A stretch of DNA of 64,000 bases, taken from assembly GCF_045679555.1 (NCBI RefSeq), contig NC_092122.1, forward strand, positions 13,009,043-13,073,042, given 5' to 3'. The notes under the pieces are model-generated. The model had not been told where the DNA came from and did no database searches. It saw only the letters and a program-made list of their open reading frames with translations. Positions 14,770 to 25,956 of the stretch are shown here, one piece after another; position 1 is the first letter of the stretch; every line of letters starts with the position of its first letter. The stretch comes from Salvelinus alpinus. Lineage: Eukaryota > Chordata > Actinopteri > Salmoniformes > Salmonidae. Both the position numbers and the translations under genes were made by a program.

Positions 14770-15615
14770 TGGGATCCTTACGCCAGAACCAGAGACTCCT
14801 TCAAACGTTCTCCTTTGTAATTTTGACAATGAGAGTTGCAAAAATGTATACAAAAGCACACATCGATGATATTAAACCCACAACCTCTTGGCTGTAAGTC
14901 AGTTCTATGATTATTAAACCACCAAGTCTGTACCCCTTTCCTGCAGACAAATGACCTAGTGGCCTCAAGTGGAATCATTAATATTTTACATAATTTCATA
15001 AATAATAAACTATTTATTTTTACGCCCCAAATCTGGTGTTTATGTAAAACTGTTTTGCTATATTTGTGTTCTGTGATGTATTTAAAGTGTAATATTGGGA
15101 TGCAGACAAAAAAATGTATACATTTCAACTCTAAATCTGATATGGTACAGGTTTTTTCTTTTTTTTAATCCCATAACCATGTGTGTGAGGTGTATACCTT
15201 TGTTTCAAAGTAGATTTGTTTAAGACTACCAAGAAACACTGCATGACCCTGATACTGCCCACTGCAGTAAAAGGTTAATGCTTCTTCCTCTGTATGTTTG
15301 ACGTTAAGAGTTGCAGAAATCCACACTGAAGTGTAAGAGTATAGGATAAAACATTCAACTCAGGTGCAAGTTATGGTTTTAACCTCCGAGCCACAGACTT
15401 CTTCACACTTTTTATACTCTTTGTAATTTTGACATCGAGAGTTGCAGAAACGTACACAAACACACACACAAGATATTTGAACCTACAAATTCTTGGCTGC
15501 ATGGTATTGTTTAAACCGCAGAGCCACATACCTCTTCACACTTCTTACAATTCTCTTTGTATAATTGACATAGAGTTTTGGAAACGTACACTAAAGCACA
15601 AGTTGTTTGGGTATT
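14770..15615. repeat. Degenerate tandem repeat, about three units
   Basis: The phrase 'ttgtaattttgacat/aatgagagttgcagaaa' followed by cacaca-rich sequence, 'cttggctg' and 'taaaccgcagagccac' recurs near 14815, 15420 and 15555, with a weaker copy near 15300. The units are strongly diverged, and part of each looks like a decayed reverse tRNA-SINE head. Confidence 0.55.
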
Positions 15616-16164
15616 ATATATTCTCACTAACAATTGCAGTATTGAATCTTCAGAGGTGAGATACTAGTAATGACTTACTATATAGCAGCTTTCTTTTAGA
15701 TGATAAAATATACAGTGGTAAACAACCTATAATGTTGAAGAAAATATATCCAACGCAAATGGAATGGTTTTGTACCTTTTCAGTTGCAAGCATCCTTAAA
15801 CTCCCTCTCTTTACTTCAATGAATAGGCTACATTTATCACATACCATTACACACCAATGGCTGGTAGACAAGCAATCCAATTCGGATAATTTTTCCACTA
15901 ATTCAGCCCCCCCCCAATAGTTGTAGTTCATTGACAAATGTATTGCTTTTTTAATGCCTTGCCTATTCTCTCTGGAATTGCATACAAAACGGTTATCTTC
16001 ACCTCACGAAAGGCATTTAGTGTTCATGAAATTATTATTCTAGACAACAATGTTCTAAGAATTGTTCAAAGAATTGTGTTTGACCAGGGAACAATCTTAC
16101 TAATAACGTTTGTATTTATTTTTTAACTAGAACATGTATTATTCATTTCTCACCTTCTGCAATG

Positions 16165-16215
16165 CCATTGGTCTGTTAGAGTAGACCTCGTGACGTTTGA
16201 CGTCAAGTCCACGTG
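16165..16215 (+). promoter_or_regulatory. Candidate tigar promoter: inverted CCAAT, CRE, E-box
   Basis: Within 125 bp of the tigar ATG lie ATTGG (inverted CCAAT) near 16167, a full palindromic CRE TGACGTCA at 16198-16205 preceded by a half site, and an E-box CACGTG at 16210-16215. Control by CREB has been reported for mammalian TIGAR as far as I recall. That these sites act here is inference. Confidence 0.5.
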
Positions 16216-16287
16216 TCATAGAACTAGGAAAAAACCCGTAAACATTGAGCCGGTAAGGAGGCAGAAAATCTTTTGGCTAAGCCTAAA

Positions 16288-19200
16288 ATGCTTACATTTA
16301 GCTTGACCGTTGTTCGACAGTAAGTAAATACCACCACCTTTCTGTTTTGTGTTCTGTATGTATAATATATTTACTAAAATGTACGTAGGCTTCTGCATTC
16401 TTGACAACCCTATTGAACCACTTCAAAGCACAGCTGTCAGTTGCCGACAATATTAGCTAGGAAGCGTGTTGCCTATTCAAATGTATCATCTAACAGTATT
16501 AGTCTGTGCCAAAGCGGCTGCCTAGCTAAATCCATAGGTTTCTTATTCTGCCACCATATCGAAGCAGTGTCACCCTGAGTGTCCTCTCTCCATAGACCAC
16601 ATATAAAGCCTCTCTCCCATGCAGCCTCCTTGAAAGACATGCAAGTGATTAAAGCTATTAACGTTAAATTCTAGAGGTGAAAAGTTATCTGATACTCTTT
16701 ATCCTCAGAAAATTGCTGTGCATGTAATTTTCAAAATGATTATCTTCTCAATTTCACAGTGGGGAGACACAATACAACAAGGAGAAGTTGCTACAAGGTA
16801 TGTTGTCATTTGTAAACATTCCAACCTTGACCAGTAATGACCTTCACTCGGGAATCATGTGTGATTTAAAAACAAAGGCTGTAAGAACCAGCTATAAACC
16901 TTTCCTTGTTGCTCATGTATCAGCTAGTAGAATCAAAGTTATTGATCCTCATCTGTTTCCATGTTCACTTGAGAGGGAATGTTAAAATAATGGTAATTCA
17001 CACAAACACTGACTAATCCCTTATCCAACTGGTTTTCTAAGTGTGTATACAGTTGAAGTCGGAAGTTTACATACAGTTAGGTTGGAGTCATTAAAACTCG
17101 TTTTTCAGCGACTCCCCAAATTTCTTGTGAACAAACTATTTTTTTGGCAAGTCTGTTAGGACATCTACTTTGTGCATGACACAAGTCATTTTTCCACCAA
17201 TTGTTTGCAGACAGATTATTTCACTTATAATTCACTGTATCACAATTCCAGTGGCTCAGAAGTTTACATACACTAAGTTGACTGTTCCTTTAAACGGCTT
17301 GGAAAATTCCAGAAAATTATGTAATGGCTTTAGAAGCTTCTAATAGGCTAATTGACATCATTTGAGTCAATTGGAGGTGTACCTGTGGATGTATTTCAAG
17401 GCCTACCTTCAAACTCAGTGCGTCTTTGTTTGACATCATGGGAAAATCAAAAGAAATCAGCCAAAACCTCAGAAAAAAATTGTAGATCTAAACACATCTG
17501 GTTCATCCTTGGGAGCAATTTCCAAACGTCTGAAGGTACCATGTTCATCTGTACAAACAATAGTACGCAAGTATGAACACCATGGGACCACGCAGCTGTC
17601 ATACCGCTCAGCTCATCTCCTTGAGATGAACGTACTTTGGTGTTGAGAAGTGCAAATCAATCCCAGAACAACAGCAAAGGACCTTGTGAAGATGCTGGAG
17701 GAATCAGATACAAAAGTATCTATATCCACAATAAAACGAGTCCTATATTGACTTACCCTGATAGGCCGCTCAGCAAGGAAGAAGCTACTGCTCCAAAACC
17801 TCCATTAAAAAAAGCCAGACTACGGTTTGGAACTGCACATGGGGACAAAGATCGTACTTTTTGGAGAAATGTCCTCTGGTCTGATGAAACAAAAATGGAA
17901 CTTTTTGGCCATAATGACCATCGTTATGTTTGGAGGAAAAAGGGGAGGCTTGCAAGCCGAAGAACACTATCCCAACTGTGAAGCACAGGGATGGCAGCAT
18001 CATGTTGTGGGGGTACTTTGCTGCAGGAGGGACTGGTGCACTTCACAAAATAGATGCCATCATGAGGGAGGAAAATGATGTGGATATATTGAAGCAACAT
18101 CTCAAGACATCAGTCAGGAAGTTAAAGTTTGGTCGCAAATGGGTCTTCCAAATGAACAATGACCCCAAGAATACTTCCAAAGTTGTGGCAAAATGGCTTA
18201 AGGACAACAAAGTCAAGGTATTGGAGCGGCCATCACAAAGCCCTGACCTCAATCCCATAGAAAAGTTGTGGGCAGAACTGAAAAAGCGTGTGCGAGCAAG
18301 GAGGCCTACAAACCTGACTCAGTTATACCAGCTCTGTCAGGAGGAATGGGCCAAAATTCACCCAACTTATTGTGGGAAGCTTGTGGAGGCTACCTGAAAC
18401 GTTTGACCCAAGTTAAACAATTTAAAGGCAATGCTGCCAAATACTAATTGAGTGTATGTAAAATTCTGTCCTGTCTGGTCCAGCGACGGTGGGTTTGTGC
18501 CCATAGGCGACGTTGTTGCCGGTGATATCTGGTGAGGACCTGCCTTACAACAGGCCTACAAGCTGTCAGTCCAGCCTCACAGCCTATTGCGGACAGTCTG
18601 AGCACTGATGGAGAGATTGTGCATTCCTGGTGTAACTCGGGCAGTTGTTGCCATCCTGTACCTGTCCTGCAGGTGTGATGTTCGGATGTACCGATCCTGT
18701 GCAGGTGTTGTTATACATGGTCTGCCACTGCGAGGACGATCAGCTGTCTCCCTGTAGCGCTGTCTTAGGCGTCTCACAGTATGGACATTGCAATTTATTG
18801 CCCTGGCCACATCTGCAGTCCTCATGCCTCCTTGCAGCATGCCAAAGGCACGTTCATGCAGATGAGCAGGGTCCCTGGGCATCTACCTTTTTGGTGTTTT
18901 TCAGAGTCAGTAGAAAGGCCTCTTTAGTGTCCTAAGTTTTCATAACTGACCTTAATTGCCTACCGTCTGTAAGCTGTTAGTGTCTTAACGACAGGTGCAT
19001 GTTCATTAATGTTTATGGTTCATTGAACAAGCATGGGAAACAGTGTTTAAACCCTTTACAATGAAGATCTGTGAAGTTATTTGGTTTTTTAAGAATTATC
19101 TTTGAAAGACAGGGTCCAGAAAAAGGGACGTTTCTTTTTTTGCTGAGTTTAGAAGTACAGTAATGAGGGAAATTTTTGTTTCTAGCCTAGTAGCTGATTT

Positions 19201-20251
19201 GGTTGTAGGTGTGGAGATTAAGACAATGTTGTCATTGTTCACACATCCTTATCCTTTGTCAGACTGCAGAAATCATTATGAGGAACAATGTTCACTCCTC
19301 GGGTGTTGAAATGGTCTTTGACCCGTTACTCAGAGAGAGGGTAAGTCTTTCATATGCCTCCTATTGCATGTATGTTGTATACATTTGATCCAGCCCAGTC
19401 TACCTCAACAGGGACCTTAGAGTTTGACATTCAAATACAATGCATAGAAAAGTATCATCAAAGTGGTTCATCAATCATACAGGATTTTGGGATCGCAGAA
19501 GGACGGCCCAAGGAGGATCTAAAGAACATGGCTAACAGAGCCGGCCAGTCGTGTCGAGACTATACTCCTCCAGGAGGGGAGACCTTGGAACAGGTTAGAC
19601 TGGGATCTAAACATTTAATCAGCTTTCCCTTTGGCCCTGCTGTTGGCTAGCTGCCAACAGCTCAGAGCTGGATTCCATGGCCAACAGTGCCATGCAGGGG
19701 TTCAACTCGGAACTTCAAGGCAGAAGCTCAACACATCATTAATAGATGTTTCTTCTAGGGAGATAAGTATTATTTTAGTCCTTGTATAATTTAAACGTGT
19801 GTCTGTCTCCCTCAAGGTAAGGCTGCGATGCAAGAAGTTTCTAAAGTCCCTTTACCAGCGCATGGTTGACGACCACGGCTGCTCAGGACAGAGTTCTGCT
19901 GCTGTAGGGAGAGAGGCCGGGGCCGGTGCAGCTGAGTCTGGCACAGATGGGCCCCTACCTGGTCTGACTGACGACGGGATGGAGGGTGTCCCTCTCCATG
20001 CCCTGGTTGTGAGCCACGGGGCCTACATCCGTGTGGCTGTGAGACATTTTGTGGAGGACCTCCAGTGCTCTCTGCCCCAGGGCCTGAAGATGTCCAAGTT
20101 GTTGTCAGCCTGCCCCAACACGGGCATCAGCCGCTTTGTCCTCATCGTGTCTCCCACAGAGTCTGGCCTGGCGCTCTCTGCTGTCCGCTGTGTTTTCACC
20201 AACAGGAAGGACCACCTGACCTCCCGTAACATATGTTACATCACACATTAA
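16288..20251 (+). CDS. tigar: TIGAR fructose-2,6-bisphosphatase, third coding exon missing (possible pseudogene)
   Basis: Histidine phosphatase that lowers fructose-2,6-bisphosphate and diverts glucose to the pentose phosphate pathway, mainly cytosolic. Recognised exons are 16288-16319 ([10 protein letters not shown]), 16760-16797 ([13 protein letters not shown]), 19263-19340 ([14 protein letters not shown]...LLRER), 19483-19593 (DFGIAEG...[11 protein letters not shown]) and 19817-20251 (VRLRCKKF...VSHGAYIRV...to stop). Catalytic elements RHGET, RER and SHGAY are all present, and splice sites are good. Between the second and third recognised exons the usual exon of about 122 bp, which encodes GQxVDxPLSxTG...RAKQ, is not found. 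Joining exon 2 directly to 19263 shifts the frame and meets a stop after about 16 codons. An internal ATG in the 19263 exon could start a shorter protein lacking the catalytic RHG. Either the gene is dead or the assembly is wrong here. The rest of the coding sequence is intact, so any loss is recent. Confidence 0.85.
17050..18468 (+). mobile_element. Sleeping Beauty-type Tc1 transposon, 3' end missing
   Basis: Left terminal repeat cagttgaagtcggaagttta is the signature of the salmonid family from which Sleeping Beauty was rebuilt. The transposase is on the plus strand but frameshifted: 17352-17576 and 17637-17981 cover the N-terminal half and first catalytic motif ([13 protein letters not shown]); 17930-18397 covers the rest. 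The second catalytic Asp is replaced ([11 protein letters not shown] where the family has MDNDPKHTS), while [11 protein letters not shown] keeps the Glu. The right repeat of roughly 200 bp is absent: similarity stops at gagtgtatgtaaaattctg and joins another Tc1 element. It lies inside tigar. Confidence 0.93.
18469..19150 (-). mobile_element. Different Tc1-like transposon, half element
   Basis: Read on the minus strand it starts with the terminal repeat aaactcagcaaaaaaagaaa (19150 downward) and encodes the DNA-binding half [20 protein letters not shown]...ADRPRSGRP (18577-18882). Similarity ends at gaccagacagga near 18469, so the catalytic half and other terminal repeat are missing. It is fused to the Sleeping Beauty-type element. 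Confidence 0.88.
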
Positions 20252-22480
20252 AGATGGACAAGGCAACACAAAAGGTTTAGTCACTACTCTGTTCTGTTTA
20301 AATGTTATTTACTGTAGCTAACAAACCACTGAAAGTAAAGAATATCTGGCACAGTGACCTGTCTAATATTGATGATATGAGTTGGGGGGAGATTTTAGTA
20401 GGGTCATCGAAGAACACAAATCACCAATTGATTCATTTTTTATTTTATACACAGTAAATAAATTAAGCATTTTTGCACAGTTTATATCTTCGCCTGTTTT
20501 AAAGCTTTTTAAGTAACCTACACGTTATGTGACCTCACCCATGGTGACCTAGGCTCTTTTATGCATATGTATTGGAAGTGCCCCAAAGTGGATAGATTTT
20601 GAAGATTGGTATCTTCTACCTTTGCTGATGTTCTTGGAGTCACTATACCAGTCCTTAATGATGACTCATCACACACACTGTCACTCCAACAATGACGTGT
20701 AATGCTGACAGGTTTGACAAAAGCAGAAAAGATGCTGGCGCTGCGATGGCAATTACACACAAAAATGTACTACCTCAGTTGTTCTTTTGATTGTGTATTT
20801 ATTTGGCTAGAGATCGGGGTGGGTTGGCTTGAGAGGTCGGATGGTGCAGCTTGAATCAGTCTGAAGTTGGGTCCATATCCCTGTAGTGATATCATGTATC
20901 TATTTTACATAATTTTGTTCCTTTGTCATTGAGGTTTGTCTGTTTTTCCCGTTCTATTAACAAATGTAATCAGAAATTGATCACGAGAGAGGAATGAATA
21001 CCCGACCACAGACAAGTACACTGAGAAGTAGAGGACACAGTATTATGGGAATACAGGGTAAATTATTAGCTTTTTAGCTGTCAATGGACCCTTTTTACAG
21101 TAGATCAGTGCAAATTCTGCAGAACTATTGGCAGGATGTTTGTATATCCTGTGTGAGTCGATTTTCCCGGTCTTCCAATATTTATCCATGGAATGTTCTA
21201 TGGAAACTAAACACTTCCTGTGTCATAGTCCAATGAAATGAGGACTTGTTTGGAATGTTTTAGTGTGGATAATGTAATGGTTTGTTTCCACTACTAAGTC
21301 GCTCATGTTGAAGATTTAGTTGTTGTTTTTGTCATATTATACCAAAGGCAGAAAAGTGTGAGGAATGTCATTATCTTTTAAAGCCTTTACAATGCAATGT
21401 GGAGTTATCACTTTTTGTTGTCCTTGTCCATTATGAGATAATAAATTATACACTGCAAAAAGTACAGAGTTACAGTATTGTTTGGTATTATTTTGGTTGT
21501 GATTAATCAATACAATACAAGGCTTCAATATTGGTGTTTAACATGTTCAATGGCTATGTATTTCAAGTGTTCAAAGTGGTCACAAGCTTCCTCTGATCTT
21601 GCTCAAATGTAATTGTCACTAAAGGTTGCATGAGGCAATAGCTTGTGCAAGTCTTGTAGTTTCTTCATGCAAAGCAGGATTTGAACCCGTGGACGTTTGC
21701 AGGTTGGGAAATATCAGGTTTAATCACCCGAGGGCCCACTTCCGAGTTACAGGCTTGCTCATGTTTAAAACCTGATAGAAATCACTTTGTTTCAGTGCTC
21801 AGGCAGAGCGTGACCGGTCAAAGAACTGGGGCAATTGAAAATTCTGCGACAGCTACTGACCTGTGTCTAGATTGTTCGAGACAACCATGAGTAATGTTCC
21901 GAAGGCACCAGTGGCAGCATAAACATCTGTACTAAATCTGATCCTTCAACATGAATGGGTGGGTTTGCATAAAACTCGAGTGTTATTACAGCTCTTTTTT
22001 TGAAAGAATATTGCAATGTGTGAATAAACTGCCTAAAAAATATTGAAAAATATCTACACTATCATATCAATCAAAAAAATGTGCCTTCACTCATGACCAC
22101 CACTGAGATTGTTAAGGCTCCTCTCAGATGTGACAGCCAGGTCAATGTGGTTTAACCTCAGTGAAACAGGACAAAGATTAGTGGTCACTGTAATGTGTTC
22201 CTTTGACTAAAATACCTCCAACATGTTACTTAGTGAGAGTGAAACAAAATTAGAATGTGGAAATGTTTATTTGTAGACAGTGATGGTTTGGCAAAAACTA
22301 AGATATGACAATTTTCTCCATAATGAGATGCGGAAGCCTGAGACATGCAACTTTAATGACTGGAAGCTCGAAGTGAATGAGTCAATGGTCAACCTGCTTA
22401 GCACAATGTGACACAGAGCTTCCTCACACATTTAGCCTGTACTTATATGATTGCATCATACATAGAATTCTAGGATGAAG
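20252..22480. other. tigar 3' flank and spacer to the fgf23 duplication
   Basis: AT-rich, no coding exon recognised. The tigar 3' UTR is probably in the first few hundred bases. No recognised mobile element. Confidence 0.5.
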
Positions 22481-23228
22481 TGGCTGTGAGTATACAGTTC
22501 TTCATCCTGAAGTTCTAAAATATTAATCTAAAATACAATATAAATTAATTGTAAGTCATATTTTCTTCAACATTATACATTTTTTCAAGATAAATGTCAC
22601 TAGCCCTCACACACATAACCTGTAAGTTATGAGAAGGCTTTCAGAATTCCTCTTTAAGTTAAGCATCCATATAAATACTATAAATAACAAATTAATAGAT
22701 TTAAATCAATATAACCTGTCGTATTTGTTCTGATACCCTGTAGAGGGGACCATTAATTTCCGTTTAAAATAAAACGTCTCCCTTGAAGAACATGCATTAT
22801 AACATGCATGCCTACTGGCACATTAAACATTATAGTAGGGCTAATTTTAGATGGAATATGTTTAAGTTTCATATCAAGAATCCTCCCCGTAAACAGAGCG
22901 CAATCAAATACAGAATTTGCGTCCTGGAATCAAAAATTACGGAAACCAAGAGTTACTCACTGTGCTATAGTGAAGAATGGCCGAAATAAAACGTTCTAAT
23001 GTGGTACTTTTTTGGATACATATTTCATCTTATGACTACATATCAATTACTAATATGCCCTAATAAGGGTGGCACGGTCCGACTTTCACAAGTATTACAT
23101 CTGTTTAAAACATTGAGGGTTGATTGCAAAACTGCTGGAAAAGACCCAACGTGAACACATACATAGCTTACATTGATAAACCCAAGCGTACAACTGCGAG
23201 TGCCCTGTCCTCTTATCCCATCATTCCA

Positions 23229-24417
23229 TTAATGATACGGGGGCTGGGAGGGGGGTTTAGGGAATGCACGTTCCACGGGTCGTCGAGGGAGTCTTTGACT
23301 TTGACATCCCTCGGGGAGTTCAGCCTCCTGGTCCATCTCCAAGGTGTCATCCAGCTCCGTCATTGCCCGGGAGTCCTCATCCTCCTCCGTTTGACCCAGC
23401 ATGCTGTAAGGATCAGAAGAATCAACCACCCGGTTCCTCTTCTCCCGGTGCAAGAGGCGCTCCAGCGGCACGGTGTTCATCTCCGATAGGAAGAGGGAGG
23501 TTTGCGGTAGATTCTGACTCACAGTGTACACTTGCTTTATCCCTTCCAAGTTGAGCAGAATACCAGTTCTGCAAGAGTAGTACACGTCGCGGTGGTTTTC
23601 CAATAACTTGTGGTTAAAAGGACAGTCTTTCTTGTGGCAAACAGTCTGTAAACAGATTAATTTACGCAAACAGACCATTTATAAACGTACATAAAATAAC
23701 TTCATTGTCAAAGTGTTACTTGAGTGCTAAACACAAGAACACTTCGACCAATGTAAAAATGTGATATTATATTGGCTATGTGTTTGGATAAAAGTGGTCT
23801 GAAATCCGTGCGTAAAAGCGCATTTTTGGTAGGCATATGACAGAAAGAGCTCAAATTAGGAAACTTCTGAGTCTTATTCTACATGTTAAGAACACATGTA
23901 TTTCAGTTCAATGGATAATGAAAATGGGCATTTACTTACAGAGCTGAAAGGGTTTCCCAGGGCATCCATGCACAGGTAGCGGTTACTTTTGACTCCAAGT
24001 ATCGCCACGCGCTCTCTTGTTTCCGCCTTCAATAAAATCACACCTGTTGACAAAATGAAATGTGTTAGCCTATAGAAGCAGATTAAAGACAAAGACTTAA
24101 AACAAAATTTCAATCAAAACCAAACGGCAAAAATGTAATAAGAACTTACTGTATGAGCCTCGAAGTGTAGTTTTGCGCAAGTGGCCATTTAAACTGATCT
24201 CAATGTAGAAATTGTTCACGTCTGAAGACGTCTGCAAACTGGCAAACTGGCAACCTTCAGCTGATCTGATGGTCCAACGTCTTCTCGGATTCCCCCAGTT
24301 GGATCCTATGAGAGGTGATGGGTTTGGAAGAGCGTCTACTAGTCGAAATCCCAGAAGAACAGCCAGTAAGAGCACAAGGACGGCGTCCCTCATCCCAGAT
24401 GTATTGGTTATTTCCAT
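23229..24417 (-). CDS. fgf23: Fibroblast growth factor 23, tandem copy 1
   Basis: Secreted endocrine FGF that acts with Klotho and FGF receptors to control phosphate and vitamin D. Coding exons on the minus strand are 24417-24150, 24043-23940 and 23645-23229 (268, 104 and 417 bp; 262 residues). Donors are GTAAGT and the phases match the FGF family. A signal peptide lies in the first 30 residues (DAVLVLLLAVLLGFRLVDA). The core has NPSPLIGSNWGNPRR, ERVAILGVKSNRYLCMDA and NHKLLENHRDVYYSCRTGI. A furin-type site follows (REKRNR), then DPYSML, which aligns with the human DPLNVL Klotho contact. Exon 1 has 11 extra residues next to NPRR that copy 2 lacks. The C-terminus ends KPPSQPPYH, in a different frame from copy 2 after a net 14-bp difference. 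The second ATG (MRDAVL) could also start. Intact, but it looks like the more diverged of the pair. Confidence 0.95.
24237..24280 (-). repeat. 44-bp leader-derived segment inside fgf23 copy 1 exon 1
   Basis: Where copy 2 has 11 bp (YVH), copy 1 has 44 bp encoding about RWTIRSAEGCQFAS. Its core cttcagctgatctgatggtc and following caacgt match the fgf23 leader at 24498-24523 (one mismatch) and the copy 2 leader at 31391-31416 (no mismatch over 26 bp). Confidence 0.9.
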
Positions 24418-24536
24418 CTTTTACCCCTAAAATACAGACAATGTATCCCAGAGATTTCGGATGTAGCTTTGAATTCAGCAGCAAGCTGTTGGCAAACTTC
24501 ATCTGATCTGATGGTCCAACGTTTGAGAACGGCTCA

Positions 24537-24543
24537 ATTTAAA
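24537..24543 (-). promoter_or_regulatory. TATA-like box of fgf23 copy 1
   Basis: TTTAAAT on the minus strand about 120 bp upstream of the ATG, conserved in the duplicate. The core role is inference. Confidence 0.45.
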
Positions 24544-25235
24544 GGGATCCAAGTGCCACTCCTGCTCGCATCCTTTAGCCTACGCAGCGCTCGCCCCCAA
24601 CGCAGATGTGGGTCTTTCTCTCGGCGGGAGGAAGGGGGTGCATCTCCACCTGAATGTTTGTCTAAAGGTATTGGTCACCAAATAACGTAGTAGTCTCCTT
24701 GAGCAATGTCTGTACAAAAGTGACGTATTTTTTCAAACATCAGCACTTTCATAACCATGATCCTTGCACTAATATTTAAATTGCATATGTCATCACAGTG
24801 TGTGCAATATAACCCTCTGTCCAGTAAGCATATTATAATAGACTTATATATTTTCTATAGATATAGAAACATATTAATAATTTCACATTGAAAAACTGAC
24901 TATAGATAAGTCTATAGATAATCTATACAACCAATTCCCAAGGTTTCCTGTTCCTAATCTATACAACATATTCCCAACACCTTTCCAATGTTTTGAAAAC
25001 GTAATTATATCATAGTAATTGAACATTATGGTACAATCTGTTCGAATTAAATGATAAGACAACATCTTAAACTTCGAAAAATATTTGACACTTTAAAAAC
25101 ACAGATCTAATGTAGTGCTGTATTTCTATCTAGTATTTTCTATACAATTATAAAAACATAAATCCATGCCTGAATAATACTAATTAAGCTCCCAAATTAA
25201 CATTACACTGTGCGTATAGTTGATGATGACTGGGG

Positions 25236-25715
25236 GAGCTAGACTTACTTTGTCCAATATTACCCCTTGTGTAGAAACAACACTGCCGCTTCTTGTTTAG
25301 GTTACTTCCTATGTGAATTACACAACCATTGTCCTGTCTTCCTTTTGATTCCTACACATCTGTAATGGAACCACTTCACCATGCAGCAGATGATCTTGCC
25401 GAACAGATGTCTATTGCAGGAACAGATTACTGCTGATCCCTCCTCCTATTCATTCAATACCATTTGCAACTTCCTTTTCTGCAACTCTGGAATCAGGTGA
25501 TGTTCAACAAAGGCTTGGGTTCTGATCAACAGGTCTTGAATGAATGCCTCATCTCAGGGAAGATTGATGACAGAAATGCCTTGCTGTGTCCAGACAACAA
25601 AGTTACCCTGTTGACATCCTGTGACAAGCAGTTGTGTTTGAACTTGAGTGAAGTACTGGTGTTTTCTCTTCAACCAATTGGTTTCCAGGCAAAATGCTGC
25701 ATCCTCCAGTTGAAC
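25236..25715. other. Spacer between duplicated units
   Basis: Unique sequence with no gene or repeat recognised; it ends at a Tc1 terminal repeat. Confidence 0.5.
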
Positions 25716-25956
25716 TACAGTACCACTCAAAAGTTTATTCAAGAGTTTGTCTTTATTTCATTTTTTCCCTACATTGTAGAATAATAGTGAAAACATCAAA
25801 CTATGAAATAACACATATGGAATCATGTAGTAACCAAAAAAGTGTTGAACAAATCAACATATATTTTAGATTTTAGATTCTTCAAAGTAGCCACCCTTTG
25901 CCTTGATAACAGCTTTGTACACTCTTGGCATTCTCTCAACCAGCTTCATGAGGTCA
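25716..25956 (-). mobile_element. Tc1-like transposon end fragment
   Basis: Begins acagtaccactcaaaagttt, a salmonid Tc1 terminal repeat, and continues as 'cattgtagaataatagtgaaaacatcaaa' and 'tagccaccctttgccttgat', the reverse complement of the transposase C-terminus. It stops at 'cttcatgaggtca', so only about 240 bp remain. Confidence 0.85.

Larger units (their letters stand above)
11266..16287 (+). other. ccnd2 3' UTR and spacer to tigar
   Basis: No further coding exon is recognised. AT-rich sequence follows the ccnd2 stop. Mammalian CCND2 has a 3' UTR of several kb, so much of this could be transcribed. Candidate AATAAA signals lie at 14417-14422 and 15004-15009, but neither is proven. A degenerate tandem repeat occupies about 14770-15615. 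Confidence 0.5.
22485..25235. repeat. Duplicated unit A containing fgf23 copy 1
   Basis: Sequence from about 'cttcatcctgaagttctaaaatatt' to about 'aacattacactgtgcgtata' recurs in the same orientation at about 27870-32125, covering gene, introns, promoter and flanks. Boundaries are judged by eye to within tens of bases. Confidence 0.88.

Noticed and set aside
15360-15560. tRNA gene suggested by 'taaaccgcagagccac'
   Set aside because: No cloverleaf with paired acceptor stem; fits a decayed SINE head within a degenerate tandem repeat.
21660-21890. Coding exon or SINE from 'aggatttgaacccgtgga'
   Set aside because: Only a short B-box-like phrase; no A box, tail or splice sites.
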